Assembly: GCA_029248335.1 (NCBI GenBank)
Contig: JAQWJM010000001.1
Span: forward strand, 1-64,000
DNA: 64,000 nt
DNA from: UBA12014 sp029248335
Lineage (GTDB): Bacteria; Planctomycetota; Phycisphaerae; Phycisphaerales; SM1A02
Reading direction: 5' to 3'
Position 1 is the stretch's first letter. Every line of letters begins with the position of its first letter. Shown here in pieces: positions 24,742-33,796 of this stretch. The position numbers were made by a program, and so were the translations under genes. The notes below the pieces were generated by a model. It saw only the letters and a program-made list of their open reading frames with translations. It was not told where the DNA came from and searched no databases.

Positions 24742-27567
24742 TCACCATGCCAGCTCCACGTCGAAGGCGCCTTCGAAGTCCACGTCCTCGCGTCCGACCA
24801 TCTTCAGCGGGACCTTCACGACCAGTTCCTTCATCCCGCCGGGATCCTCGCGGACGAACGAGTCGGCGCCCGACACGCGGACGGTTCGCTCGCCGTTGAT
24901 CGTCCAGATCCGCTCGGTGCCCTCGCCCGCCGCGGGTTCGATCGAAGTGGCGATCGCGGCCCGCATGTAGAGGTCGCCACGCCCCGCGTCGCTTCCCACG
25001 GTGAAGCGTCGGATGAGCGTGGTGCCGCCTTCCGCGATGCGGGGGATCGGGCGTTCGGTGATTCGGACCCCGTCGAGTTCGCTGTTGAACGCCGGGCGAC
25101 GGCCGTCGTCCCGCGTGACGCCGGCGAATCGCCACCCGCCGTTCCGGAGTCCGGCGGCGTCGCGGGTGTTCGGGGTCGGCCAGGCGGCGTCGCGGGTCTC
25201 CAGCATGGCGATCGCGGGACCGGCGGGCATCTGGAGGACCGAACGTCCTTCCGGCGCCTCGAGCTGGCCGGCGCGTCCACGCCAGGTTCCTTCGGCATCC
25301 ATGAAGGCGCCGCGCCAGGTCTTCGCAAGTCGGGCGTGTTCCGCGTCCCAGGCGAAGTGGAGATTCTCCGGGAGTCCCACCGCGATGGTCCGCGGGCTCA
25401 CGTCCCGCATGAACGTGCCGAAGAGGATCGGTTCGTCGATGGGGACGAGGGCGTACTCGCCGGCGTCCGGAACCACGCCTCGTGGAAGCGGCATCGACTC
25501 GCCGAGCGAGAGGTAAGAGCGGATCGCGTCGACCTGCTTGACGGGATCGCCGCCGAGGATCTCCGGGAAGATCCGCTCGGTTCCACCGTTGCCCCAGGAG
25601 GCGGTCATGCGGGTGCCGGGATTCGTCTTCTGCGGATCGAGCAGATGCTTGCGGAACCAGCCCGGTCGGAGGCGGTCGTGCATCGTCGCGAGATCGACCG
25701 CGGGGATGCCGAGGGCGGGATGTCCGCCGACGGTGTGGCACTGCACGCAGGACACGCCGTCGGTGCCCGTGAGGAGGTGGCCCGCGGCGACTCGTTCCTC
25801 GTCGAACTCCGGCTCCCGGCCGTCGGCCGCGATCGCGTCGGAGGCCGCGAGGTGGACCACGAGGTCCCGGGTCTGGGCGTCGCCGAAGATCGGCATCCGG
25901 GTCTTCATGTACGGCCGCACCTTGGTGCCGTCGGCGAGCACGTTCCGCAACGCCTGAAGTCGGAGCTTGTTGCCCACGCCGTCGAGCGCGGGGGGGATTC
26001 TTCCCTCGTCACCGAGTTCCGCATCGTCGTCCGAGGCGAATCGGGCCCGGGCTTCGACGGAAGGACCACCGGCGCCGGGGCGTTCGTGGCAGGCGATGCA
26101 GTCGAGCCGGGTCATCGCATGGGCCACCGCGAAATCGGCGGGAAGTGGTTCGATCATCGAACCGACGTTCGAGATGAAGTCGTCCAGCAGGGCGAGCTCC
26201 TCGGCGTCGAAGTCGTAGTCCGGGGCGGTGGCGGGGACGTCCGGCGAGAGACAGCCTCGTCCCGCGACCAGCGACGCGAGCGGCGAGGCACCCGCCGTGC
26301 CACGGGGCTGCGGCATGTCCGGAACGTGACAGGCGGTGCACCCGGTCTGCGCAAACCGCTCCGCGCCGCGCCGGGCCATCTCCGAGTCCGGCTCGAAGTC
26401 CGGCCATCCGGCATCGAGCACCACGGCGTCGCTGAAGAACGCCTCGGCGGGGACGGGTTGTCGCTCGACGCCCGGCCCGCTCCACGACAGCGAGAGTTCC
26501 TCGCCGCCCGACGCTTCGAACATTCCGATGTCGATCGCGTGTCGTCCCGCCTCGAGATCCACCGCGCCGCGTTCCGTCGCCGCACCGTGGATTCCGGGGT
26601 TCGCCACCACCGTGCGACCGTCGATCTTCAGACCGGAGCCGTCGTCGGAGGTCAGGTAGAAGTTCCAGCGACCCGACGTCGGAATCTCGATCTCGCCCGA
26701 GAGGTGCAGACCGAAGCGATCGCGGCCCGCGTAGGGCCCCACGCCGGGGACCGGCACCCGTACCGGATCGACGTCGCCGCCGACCGCGTCGATCGGCCCC
26801 ATGCCGTCGAAGGCGCCGTCGAAGAACTCGAGTTGCAGGCCGGGCTTCGAGGCGGTCGTCTTCGTCATGTCGCCGCCCGCCAGCAGGAACGCGGTGATCG
26901 ACTTGCTTTCATCGTCGGTGAGCGCGAGCGACGGCATCCGACCGCCGGGATGAACGGCGAGTGGATCGGCCAGGAAGTCCGCGAGTGATTCGAAGGTCCA
27001 CGCGCCGGCGAGATCGTCGAATCCGAGCCCGTTTGCGGCGTCCGGGCCGTGGCAGGCGGTGCAACCGACCGATTCCCAGAGCGAGGCGCCCTGGGCGATC
27101 CGGGCGGTGGAGATCTCCATGCGGGTGGCGTCGACGGGGATCGGGCCACCCTGCTCCACGAGGTACTGGACGAGTTCCTCGACCGCGACGGCCTGTTCGG
27201 CATCGTCGAGACCGTGAAGGAGATCCGGCATGCGCAGGCCGGATTCGGCACCGTGGCCGCGGACCCGGGTCCGGATCGCGGCGGGCGAGAGCCGGCCGCC
27301 GACGCCGTTCGCGCCGAGGATCAACGGTGCGGGCGAGACGCCCAGTCGTCGGCGGACGTCGGTCCCCGCCTCGTGGCAGGCCGTGCAGGAGGCATCCGCG
27401 GCGAGGTTCTCCGCGGCGCGTGAACGCCATTCGGTGGAGGACACCGTCGATACCGAACCGGGATCGTCGCATCCCCCGACCGAGGCGAGGAGCGCAAGAA
27501 CCGAAGCGGCTCCGAGCGTCTTCGTGGAATTCGAGGCGATCGAATCGCCACTCGTCTTGCGTCGCAT
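24742..27567 (-). CDS. penta-haem c-type cytochrome lipoprotein with PA14 domain
   Basis: A 941-residue exported protein. The signal ends in a lipobox-like SVGGC (Cys about residue 33). Five CXXCH haem sites are seen: CTACHEAG, CTACHGPD, CTACHVPD, CIACHERP and CVQCHTVG. Between the second and third lies a PA14-like carbohydrate-binding beta-barrel (LQLEFFDGAFDG, GRWNFYLTSDDGSGLKIDG). The C-terminal 300 residues resemble the uncharacterised domain that accompanies planctomycete dehydrogenases (GLPENLHFAWDAEHARLAKT). It heads a two-gene unit with the beta-propeller protein and would receive its electrons. The ATG at 27567 is used; a GTG 6 nt upstream (27573) is nearer to the GGAG site and is an alternative start. 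Confidence 0.82.
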   Translation of the reverse strand: MRRKTSGDSIASNSTKTLGAASVLALLASVGGCDDPGSVSTVSSTEWRSRAAENLAADASCTACHEAGTDVRRRLGVSPAPLILGANGVGGRLSPAAIRTRVRGHGAESGLRMPDLLHGLDDAEQAVAVEELVQYLVEQGGPIPVDATRMEISTARIAQGASLWESVGCTACHGPDAANGLGFDDLAGAWTFESLADFLADPLAVHPGGRMPSLALTDDESKSITAFLLAGGDMTKTTASKPGLQLEFFDGAFDGMGPIDAVGGDVDPVRVPVPGVGPYAGRDRFGLHLSGEIEIPTSGRWNFYLTSDDGSGLKIDGRTVVANPGIHGAATERGAVDLEAGRHAIDIGMFEASGGEELSLSWSGPGVERQPVPAEAFFSDAVVLDAGWPDFEPDSEMARRGAERFAQTGCTACHVPDMPQPRGTAGASPLASLVAGRGCLSPDVPATAPDYDFDAEELALLDDFISNVGSMIEPLPADFAVAHAMTRLDCIACHERPGAGGPSVEARARFASDDDAELGDEGRIPPALDGVGNKLRLQALRNVLADGTKVRPYMKTRMPIFGDAQTRDLVVHLAASDAIAADGREPEFDEERVAAGHLLTGTDGVSCVQCHTVGGHPALGIPAVDLATMHDRLRPGWFRKHLLDPQKTNPGTRMTASWGNGGTERIFPEILGGDPVKQVDAIRSYLSLGESMPLPRGVVPDAGEYALVPIDEPILFGTFMRDVSPRTIAVGLPENLHFAWDAEHARLAKTWRGAFMDAEGTWRGRAGQLEAPEGRSVLQMPAGPAIAMLETRDAAWPTPNTRDAAGLRNGGWRFAGVTRDDGRRPAFNSELDGVRITERPIPRIAEGGTTLIRRFTVGSDAGRGDLYMRAAIATSIEPAAGEGTERIWTINGERTVRVSGADSFVREDPGGMKELVVKVPLKMVGREDVDFEGAFDVELAW

Positions 27568-27709
27568 CTTCACGATGTGCTCCCGAGGAGGGTTTCCGGA
27601 CACCCGGATGGTAACGCTGGATCCGGAATCCACCGTCTCTCTTTTTCGCAAAGCGATTCGGCGTTGATCGATTTTTCGATGACGGGCCCCGCACGACTCG
27701 CGAGGCGAG

Positions 27710-27715
27710 TACCGT
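27710..27715 (+). promoter_or_regulatory. -10-like element upstream of the RND efflux operon
   Basis: TACCGT ends 6 nt before an ATG at 27722 that is in frame with the outer-membrane factor. Codons between 27722 and 27785 have poor third-position GC, so transcription probably starts near 27722 while translation starts at 27785. Confidence 0.35.
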
Positions 27716-27784
27716 GCTCGGATGCCCGCGATACCAAGAGAAGGCGAACGATGCCGAACCCGGCGAGGTGGCCGTCCAGTGGAC

Positions 27785-29254
27785 ATGCCGTCGCGGCGAT
27801 CGCGTTTCGCGTGCGTGCTTCTGCTCGGCATCCTGCCGGGATGCATGGTCGGCCCGGACCCGACGCCTCCGTCCGTCGTCACCGCCGACGCCTGGCATGA
27901 GGATCTCGTCGAGGGCCTGACCCGCGGCAAGGTCGATCCCGGCGCGTGGTGGCGTGGATTCGACGATCCGATGCTGGTCGACCTCGTGGCGATCGCCGAA
28001 CGCAACAACTTCGATCTCCGCACCGCCGCGAGCCGCATCCGCGAAGCGCGATCGCTCTACGGGATCGCCGCGGCCGATCTGTATCCCGAGATCAACGCGA
28101 CCGGCGAGGCCGAGTTCATCGACGGGAACCAGGCCAACAGCTCGGGCCTGCCCGTTTCGGACGACAACTTCTACAGCCTGGGGCTCGATTTCGGTTGGGA
28201 GATCGATCTCTGGGGCCGGGTCCGCCGCGGCATGCAGTCGGCCGAGTTCGATCTGCAGGCGCAGGTCGAGGACGCCCGCGACATTCTCGTGACCATCCGG
28301 GCGGAAGTGGCCCGAAGCTACATCGAGGCGAGATCGCTCCAGGGCCAGATCATCGCGTTGCGACGGATCGTCGCGGCCCAGGCCGAGACCGTGAATCTCG
28401 CCCGCGATCAGTTCCGACAGGGCGTGGTGACCGAGTTCTCGCTTCTGCAGGCTCAGGCGCAGCTGCAGGCGGCCGAGGCGAAGGTGCCGTCGCTGGAATA
28501 CGAACTCGCGGTCGCGATCAGTCGTCTCTCGGTGTTGATCGCGGAGCCGGTCGCATCGCTTCGCGATCGAATCGATTCGACGGTCGACGACCTCGGCGTC
28601 CCCGATCCACCTCGGGAGATCGCGGTCGGAATCCCCGCGGACGTCATTCGCCGCCGGCCCGACATCCGGGCCGCGGAACGTCTGGTCGGTGCGGCCGCCG
28701 CCAACATCGGCGTCGCGGAAGCGGCCCTGTATCCGTCGCTCCGGCTCACCGGACAGGGCGGCTACACCAGCACCCAGTTCGACCGACTCGTGATGCCGTC
28801 GAACCTCGGCGGGTTGCTCGCCATCGAGGTGTCCTGGCCGATCTTCACGGCGGGGCGGCTTCGATCGGTGATCGACGTCCGGAACGAACAGGCCTATCAG
28901 GCGCTCATCTCCTACGAGTCGATCGTGTTCAGGGCCATCGCGGACGTCGAGACCTCGCTCGTGGCCTACGGATCGAGCCTGCGGGAGCAGACACGGCTTC
29001 GTCAGGTCGTCGACACCTACGACCGCGCCGCCACGCTTGCCACCGCCCGCCTCGAGCAGGGAGTCGACGATCTCGAGGCGTTGTTGGACATCGAACGCGA
29101 ACTGCTCGGCGCCGTCCAGGAGCTGGCCGTGATCGACGGCCAGGTCGCCGCGAACGCGGTCGGGATCTACAAGGCGCTCGGGGGATCTTGGAACATCGAG
29201 GAGAACACGATCGACGCGCGAGCGACGACCGTGATCGTGGAGGATGCGGGATGA
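27785..29254 (+). CDS. NodT/OprM-type outer-membrane efflux lipoprotein (TolC family)
   Basis: A 489-residue outer-membrane factor. The lipoprotein signal is MPSRRSRFACVLLLGILPGC, with lipidation at Cys20. Two OEP repeats are seen: FDLRTAASRIREARSLYGIAAADLYP for the first and PDIRAAERLVGAAAANIGVAEAALYPS for the second (each quoted in part), with coiled coil such as LLQAQAQLQAAEAKV. It forms the outer-membrane duct of the tripartite pump encoded by the next two genes. An in-frame ATG at 27722 would add 21 residues with atypical codons before the signal peptide. The stop overlaps the adaptor start by 4 nt. Confidence 0.9.
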   Translation: MPSRRSRFACVLLLGILPGCMVGPDPTPPSVVTADAWHEDLVEGLTRGKVDPGAWWRGFDDPMLVDLVAIAERNNFDLRTAASRIREARSLYGIAAADLYPEINATGEAEFIDGNQANSSGLPVSDDNFYSLGLDFGWEIDLWGRVRRGMQSAEFDLQAQVEDARDILVTIRAEVARSYIEARSLQGQIIALRRIVAAQAETVNLARDQFRQGVVTEFSLLQAQAQLQAAEAKVPSLEYELAVAISRLSVLIAEPVASLRDRIDSTVDDLGVPDPPREIAVGIPADVIRRRPDIRAAERLVGAAAANIGVAEAALYPSLRLTGQGGYTSTQFDRLVMPSNLGGLLAIEVSWPIFTAGRLRSVIDVRNEQAYQALISYESIVFRAIADVETSLVAYGSSLREQTRLRQVVDTYDRAATLATARLEQGVDDLEALLDIERELLGAVQELAVIDGQVAANAVGIYKALGGSWNIEENTIDARATTVIVEDAG

Positions 29255-30522
29255 ACGGAAGCTCGAACCGACGAGCCGGATGCACGCTCTTCGCCGTGGT
29301 CGCGCTCGGCGCGGTCACGATGGTCAACGGCTGCGATCGCGCGGCCGCGAAGGCTCCGGCGAAGAAGCCGGATCTTCCGGTCACCGCCGTCAACTCCGAG
29401 AAGATGGACGTCCCGGACATCAGGCGTTACCCCGGGAACACCGAGGCCGTCCGACAGGCGACGCTCGAGGCCCGGATCACCGGGTTCCTCGAGGAGCGAC
29501 GTTTCGTGGAAGGCACGTCGGTCACCGCCGGCGACACGATGTTCGTGATCGAACAGCCGCCGTACGAGGCGCAGGTGCTCCAGGCCGAGGGCCAGCTGGC
29601 GTCCGCGGAGGCGGCGTTCGACTTCGCCCGGATCGAGTACGCCCGGAACGAACCGCTGGTCGCGTCCGGCGCCATCTCGGCCCAGGCGTTCGACCAGTAC
29701 CGCACGAATCTCGAATCGGCCGCCGCCCAGGTCCAGGTGGCACGGGCGAGCCTGATCGAGGCGGAGATCGACCTCGGGTACACCGAAGTGGCCGCGCCAT
29801 TCGACGGTCGGATCGGTCGACGGCTCGTCGACGTCGGCAATCTGGTCGGCCCCGGCATGAACGAGAATCTCGCGGTGGTGGTCGATCTCGATCCGATGCG
29901 GGTGGTCTTCCAGCCCGCGGGCACCGAACTTCCCGACTACGTCATGGCCTGGCCCGCGAAGGACATCGGCGTCAAGGTGACCGTCCGAAGCACCGCCTCC
30001 ACCTACACGTATCAGGGTTCCCTGGATCTCGTGGACAACGAGGCCGCCACCGACAGTTCGACCTTCATCGCTCGGGCGAGTTTTCCCAACACCGATCTCA
30101 AACTGGTCCCGGGGCTGTTCGCCGACGTGGAAGTCGACCTCGGCACGCTGAAGGACCGGATGGTCGTTCCGGTCGAGGCGATCCAGAGCGAGCCGCAGCA
30201 GTCCTACGTCTGGACGGTGAAGGACGACAAGCTCGTCCGCGCGAACGTGAAACTCGGTCCGGAATGGAACGGGCTTCGCGTCATCACCGGCCTCGAGGCT
30301 GGTGTTCCGGTGGTCGTCGAGGGCAATCCCTACATGTTGAAGGCGAACACCGCCGTCCGGGCGAAGACCGTCTCGCTGGACGCCTGGCAGAAGGAGGTCG
30401 CGGCGAAGGTGAAGCAGATGACCGACCCGTCGACGGGTGGCAAGCACCCCGCCCAGAGCGGCGTCGCCCAGCATGCGATTCATCCCGAGGCCGCCAGCGG
30501 GCACGACGGAGCCTCCAAGTGA
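29251..30522 (+). CDS. RND efflux periplasmic adaptor (membrane fusion protein)
   Basis: A 423-residue HlyD/AcrA-family adaptor. The signal ends in a lipobox (TMVNGC, Cys about 28). The lipoyl half-motifs are ARITGFLEERRFVEGTSVTAGD, quoted in part, and EVAAPFDGRIGRRLVDVGNLV. The helical hairpin (QAEGQLASAEAAFDFARIEY) lies between them, and beta-barrel and membrane-proximal domains follow (LVPGLFADVEVDLG, MVVPVEAIQ). It bridges the pump and the outer-membrane factor. It starts in an ATGA overlap with the upstream gene and ends 34 nt before the pump gene. The last 40 residues are an unusual His/Ser/Gly-rich tail. Confidence 0.9.
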   Translation: MNGSSNRRAGCTLFAVVALGAVTMVNGCDRAAAKAPAKKPDLPVTAVNSEKMDVPDIRRYPGNTEAVRQATLEARITGFLEERRFVEGTSVTAGDTMFVIEQPPYEAQVLQAEGQLASAEAAFDFARIEYARNEPLVASGAISAQAFDQYRTNLESAAAQVQVARASLIEAEIDLGYTEVAAPFDGRIGRRLVDVGNLVGPGMNENLAVVVDLDPMRVVFQPAGTELPDYVMAWPAKDIGVKVTVRSTASTYTYQGSLDLVDNEAATDSSTFIARASFPNTDLKLVPGLFADVEVDLGTLKDRMVVPVEAIQSEPQQSYVWTVKDDKLVRANVKLGPEWNGLRVITGLEAGVPVVVEGNPYMLKANTAVRAKTVSLDAWQKEVAAKVKQMTDPSTGGKHPAQSGVAQHAIHPEAASGHDGASK

Positions 30523-30556
30523 TCGAACATCGAGTCGTCAAGCCCGGGAGCGTTGC

Positions 30557-33500
30557 GTGACCAGGTTCTTCATCGCCAGGCCGATCTTCGCCAGCGCGGT
30601 CGCGATCCTCATGGTCGTGGTGGGCCTGGTCTCGATCTTCTCGCTTCCGATCGCGTTGTTCCCGCCGATCGTGCCGCCCACGGTCCAGATCACCGCCGGC
30701 TATCCCGGATCGAGCGCCGAGGTCGTCGCCGGGGTGATCACCACCCCGCTGGAGCAGCAGATCAACGGGGTCGAGGGCATGATCTACATGTCCAGCAACT
30801 CGACCTCCAACGGTGCGAGCTCGATCACCGTCACCTTCGAGGTCGGGTACGACGTCGACATCGGTGCGGTGGACATCCAGAACGAGGTCCAGACCGCGCT
30901 CGGACAGCTCCCGGAGGTGACCCAGCGTTCCGGGGTCTCGATCAGCAAGACCGAGACGGACATCACCTGTCTGCTCACCCTCTACGATCCGACCGGGAAC
31001 TACGACAGCGCCTTCCTCGGCAACTGGGCGCAGATCAACATCGTCGACTCCCTGAACCGGTTTCCCGGCGCGGGTCAGGTCACGAACTTCGGATTCCTCG
31101 AGTACTCGATCCGGATCTGGCTCGACCCCGACAAGATGGCCGCGATCGGGATCACGCCCAACGAGGTGGTGACCGCGGTCCAGTCGCAGAACGTCGACGT
31201 CGCGGCCGGTCAGATCGGGGCTCCGCCCACGCCGGAGGCCACCGCCTTCACCTACCAGCTGACGACGATGGGCCAGCTTCCCGAGGCCGAGGACTTCGGC
31301 GACATCGTCGTCGCGGTGCGCGACGGCGGGGTGGTGCAGATCAAGGACATCGGTCGGGTCGAACTCGGTGCGGAGTCCTACGCCTCCTCCACCCGGTACC
31401 AGAACCAGCCGACCGCGCTGCTCGGCATCTTCGCGCGACCCGGTTCGAACGCGATCCAGCTCAGCAACCAGATCCAGGGCCTGATCGACGATCTCGCCGC
31501 GAAGGGCCGCTTCCCCGATGGGGTCGAGGCGTTGATCACCTACGACAGCACCGACTACGTCAAGGACAGCATGCAGGAGCTGGTGGTCACCCTGCTCCAG
31601 GCGATCGGGCTGGTGGTGATCGTCGTCTTCGTGTTCCTCCAGAGCTGGCGGACCACGATCATCCCGATCATCGCGATCCCGGTGTCGCTGGTCGCGACCT
31701 TCGCGGTCCTCGCGGCCTTCGGATTCTCGATCAACACCCTCACGCTCCTCGGACTGGTGCTCGCCGTCGGCCTGGTGGTGGACGACGCGATCGTGGTGGT
31801 CGAGAACGTGGAACGTCAGCTGGATTCCGGGCTCGGCCGACGTGATGCCGCGCGAGCGGCGATGCGGGAGGTCACGCCGCCGATCGTCGCGACGACCGCG
31901 GTGCTGATGGCGGTGTTCGTGCCCACCGCGTTCATGCCGGGAATCGCGGGCCAGTTGTACAACCAGTTCGCGCTGACCATCGCCTTCTCGGTGGGGATCT
32001 CCGCGTTCAACTCGTTGAGCCTGAGTCCGGCCCTGTCCGGCGTGCTGCTTCGGCACACGCCGCGGGAGGATCGGATCAAGCCGTTCCGGATGTTCAACGA
32101 CGGCTTCGACCGGGTCTCCAGCGATTTCAGCCGGTTCGTCGGCATGCTCGGGCGCCGTCTCTGGTGGGCGGTGCTCATCGCCTTCGCCGCGCTCATCCTC
32201 CTGACGTTCAACCGTTTCAAGGAGACGCCGACGGGCTTCGTGCCGCAGGAGGACCAGGGTTGGTTCTTCGTCTTCGTCGCGATGCCGAGCGGTTCCTCTC
32301 TGGAGCGGACCGAGGAGGCGTGCAAATCCGCATCCTCGATCCTGCTCGACATGCCCGGCGTCCAGTACGTCAATTCGGTCGCGGGCTACGACTTCCTCGA
32401 TTCCTACGCGGACACCTCCTCCGGCGTCGTCTTCGCGATCCTCGAACCCTGGGACAAGCGGACCGTCACGGACCAGCAGGTTCCCGGGGTCCTCGAACTG
32501 GCGAAGGAGAAGCTGTTCGCGGTCGACGGCGCGACCTGCATCCCGATCAATCCGCCGCCGATTCCGGGTCTCGGTTCGACCGGCGGCTTCCAGTTCGAGA
32601 TCCTCGACCAGTTGAACCGCGGATCCGACGCGCTGCTGGCCGCGACGCTGAACTTCATCGAGAAGGCGGAAGCGACCCCCGAGGTCGGCAACCTCCTCTG
32701 CGACTTCCAGACGGACGTCCCGCAGATCGACCTCGAGATCGACCGGGTCGAGGCGACCCGGCTCGGACTGAAGATCTCCGACGTGTTCCAGACGCTGCAG
32801 GTCCATCTCGGCGGCTACTACGTGAACAACTGGAACAAGTACAACCAGGTCTACCAGGTGAACCTGCAGGCCGAAGGCGCCGACCGGATGACCTTCGATG
32901 ACATCCTCGCCCTCCGGGTGCAGAACGATCAGGGCGAACAGGTCCCGCTCTCGCAGTTCGTGACGCTGAGGCAGGATGCCGGGCCGATGAACATCTCCCA
33001 CTACAACCTGTACGAGTCCGCCCAGGTCATCGGTGGTCCCGCCAAGGGCAAGTCCGGCGGGGAGGCGGTCAAGGCGATGATGGAGGTCGCGCAGGCCGAA
33101 CTCGAGCCGGAGGGCTGGGGCTACGAATGGACCGGCACGGTCTATCAGCAGCTGAAGGTCGGCAGCATCGCGCCGATCATCTTCGGTCTCTCGCTCATCA
33201 CGATCTTCCTCGTGCTCGCGGCGCTCTACGAGAGCTGGGCGATGCCGTTCGTGATCCTGCTCTCGGTTCCGCTCGCGGTGCTCGGGGCGCTCATCGCGCT
33301 CGACATCCGGATGCTCGCGCTCGACGTCTACGGCCAGATCGGACTGCTGATGCTGGTCGGTCTCGCGGCCAAGAACGCGATTCTGATCGTCGAATTCGCC
33401 AAGACCCTCCGGGAGGAGGGGACGGGGATCATCGAGGCCGCGATGGAAGCGGTCCGCCTGCGACTCCGGCCGATCCTGATGACCGCGTTCGCGTTCATCC

Positions 33501-33718
33501 TCGGCGTGCTTCCCCTCGTCTTCGCGACCGGCCCCGGTGCCAACGCCCGCCATTCGATCGGCACCACGGTGCTTGGCGGCATGATCGCGTCGACGTTCCT
33601 CAGCCTGCTCATCGTGCCGGTGATCTACATCGTCGTCGAGTTCGTTCGGGAGCGGGTCTTCGGGGCGGACGGTGGCGAACCGCCGTCGGGTGAGCCTTCG
33701 TCGGAGACGGCGGCCTGA
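30557..33718 (+). CDS. RND multidrug efflux pump, HAE1/AcrB family
   Basis: A 1053-residue inner-membrane proton antiporter of normal length for the family. The N-terminus (VTRFFIARPIFASAVAILM) is typical, and the start is a GTG with a GGGAG site 7 nt upstream. Proton-relay residues are present: the Asp pair in VGLVVDDAIVVVENVE (about 409-410) and Lys in LVGLAAKNAILIVEFAK (about 937). Twelve transmembrane segments flank two large periplasmic loops. Substrates cannot be read from the sequence. No TetR-type regulator is adjacent. A role in exporting envelope pigments or antibiotics is possible but unsupported. Confidence 0.93.
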   Translation: MTRFFIARPIFASAVAILMVVVGLVSIFSLPIALFPPIVPPTVQITAGYPGSSAEVVAGVITTPLEQQINGVEGMIYMSSNSTSNGASSITVTFEVGYDVDIGAVDIQNEVQTALGQLPEVTQRSGVSISKTETDITCLLTLYDPTGNYDSAFLGNWAQINIVDSLNRFPGAGQVTNFGFLEYSIRIWLDPDKMAAIGITPNEVVTAVQSQNVDVAAGQIGAPPTPEATAFTYQLTTMGQLPEAEDFGDIVVAVRDGGVVQIKDIGRVELGAESYASSTRYQNQPTALLGIFARPGSNAIQLSNQIQGLIDDLAAKGRFPDGVEALITYDSTDYVKDSMQELVVTLLQAIGLVVIVVFVFLQSWRTTIIPIIAIPVSLVATFAVLAAFGFSINTLTLLGLVLAVGLVVDDAIVVVENVERQLDSGLGRRDAARAAMREVTPPIVATTAVLMAVFVPTAFMPGIAGQLYNQFALTIAFSVGISAFNSLSLSPALSGVLLRHTPREDRIKPFRMFNDGFDRVSSDFSRFVGMLGRRLWWAVLIAFAALILLTFNRFKETPTGFVPQEDQGWFFVFVAMPSGSSLERTEEACKSASSILLDMPGVQYVNSVAGYDFLDSYADTSSGVVFAILEPWDKRTVTDQQVPGVLELAKEKLFAVDGATCIPINPPPIPGLGSTGGFQFEILDQLNRGSDALLAATLNFIEKAEATPEVGNLLCDFQTDVPQIDLEIDRVEATRLGLKISDVFQTLQVHLGGYYVNNWNKYNQVYQVNLQAEGADRMTFDDILALRVQNDQGEQVPLSQFVTLRQDAGPMNISHYNLYESAQVIGGPAKGKSGGEAVKAMMEVAQAELEPEGWGYEWTGTVYQQLKVGSIAPIIFGLSLITIFLVLAALYESWAMPFVILLSVPLAVLGALIALDIRMLALDVYGQIGLLMLVGLAAKNAILIVEFAKTLREEGTGIIEAAMEAVRLRLRPILMTAFAFILGVLPLVFATGPGANARHSIGTTVLGGMIASTFLSLLIVPVIYIVVEFVRERVFGADGGEPPSGEPSSETAA

Positions 33719-33762
33719 TCGATCCGGACCGGTCCGATCGTGACGCTCGCATGACAAGAGGC

Positions 33763-33790
33763 TTGCGAAGCCGTCGGTATCCGATACCGT
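33763..33790 (+). promoter_or_regulatory. promoter with leaderless start for the Gfo/Idh/MocA gene
   Basis: TTGCGA (33763-33768) and TACCGT (33785-33790) are separated by 16 nt, and the ATG at 33797 follows the -10 by 6 nt. This is the clearest -35/-10 pair in the window. Confidence 0.5.
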
Positions 33791-33796
33791 CGAGGC

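Noticed and set aside
27722..27784. Upstream ATG as the true start of the outer-membrane efflux lipoprotein
   Set aside because: The extra 21 codons have low third-position GC and include rare codons, and they would push the lipoprotein signal far from the N-terminus. The hexamer before 27722 more likely marks a transcription start.
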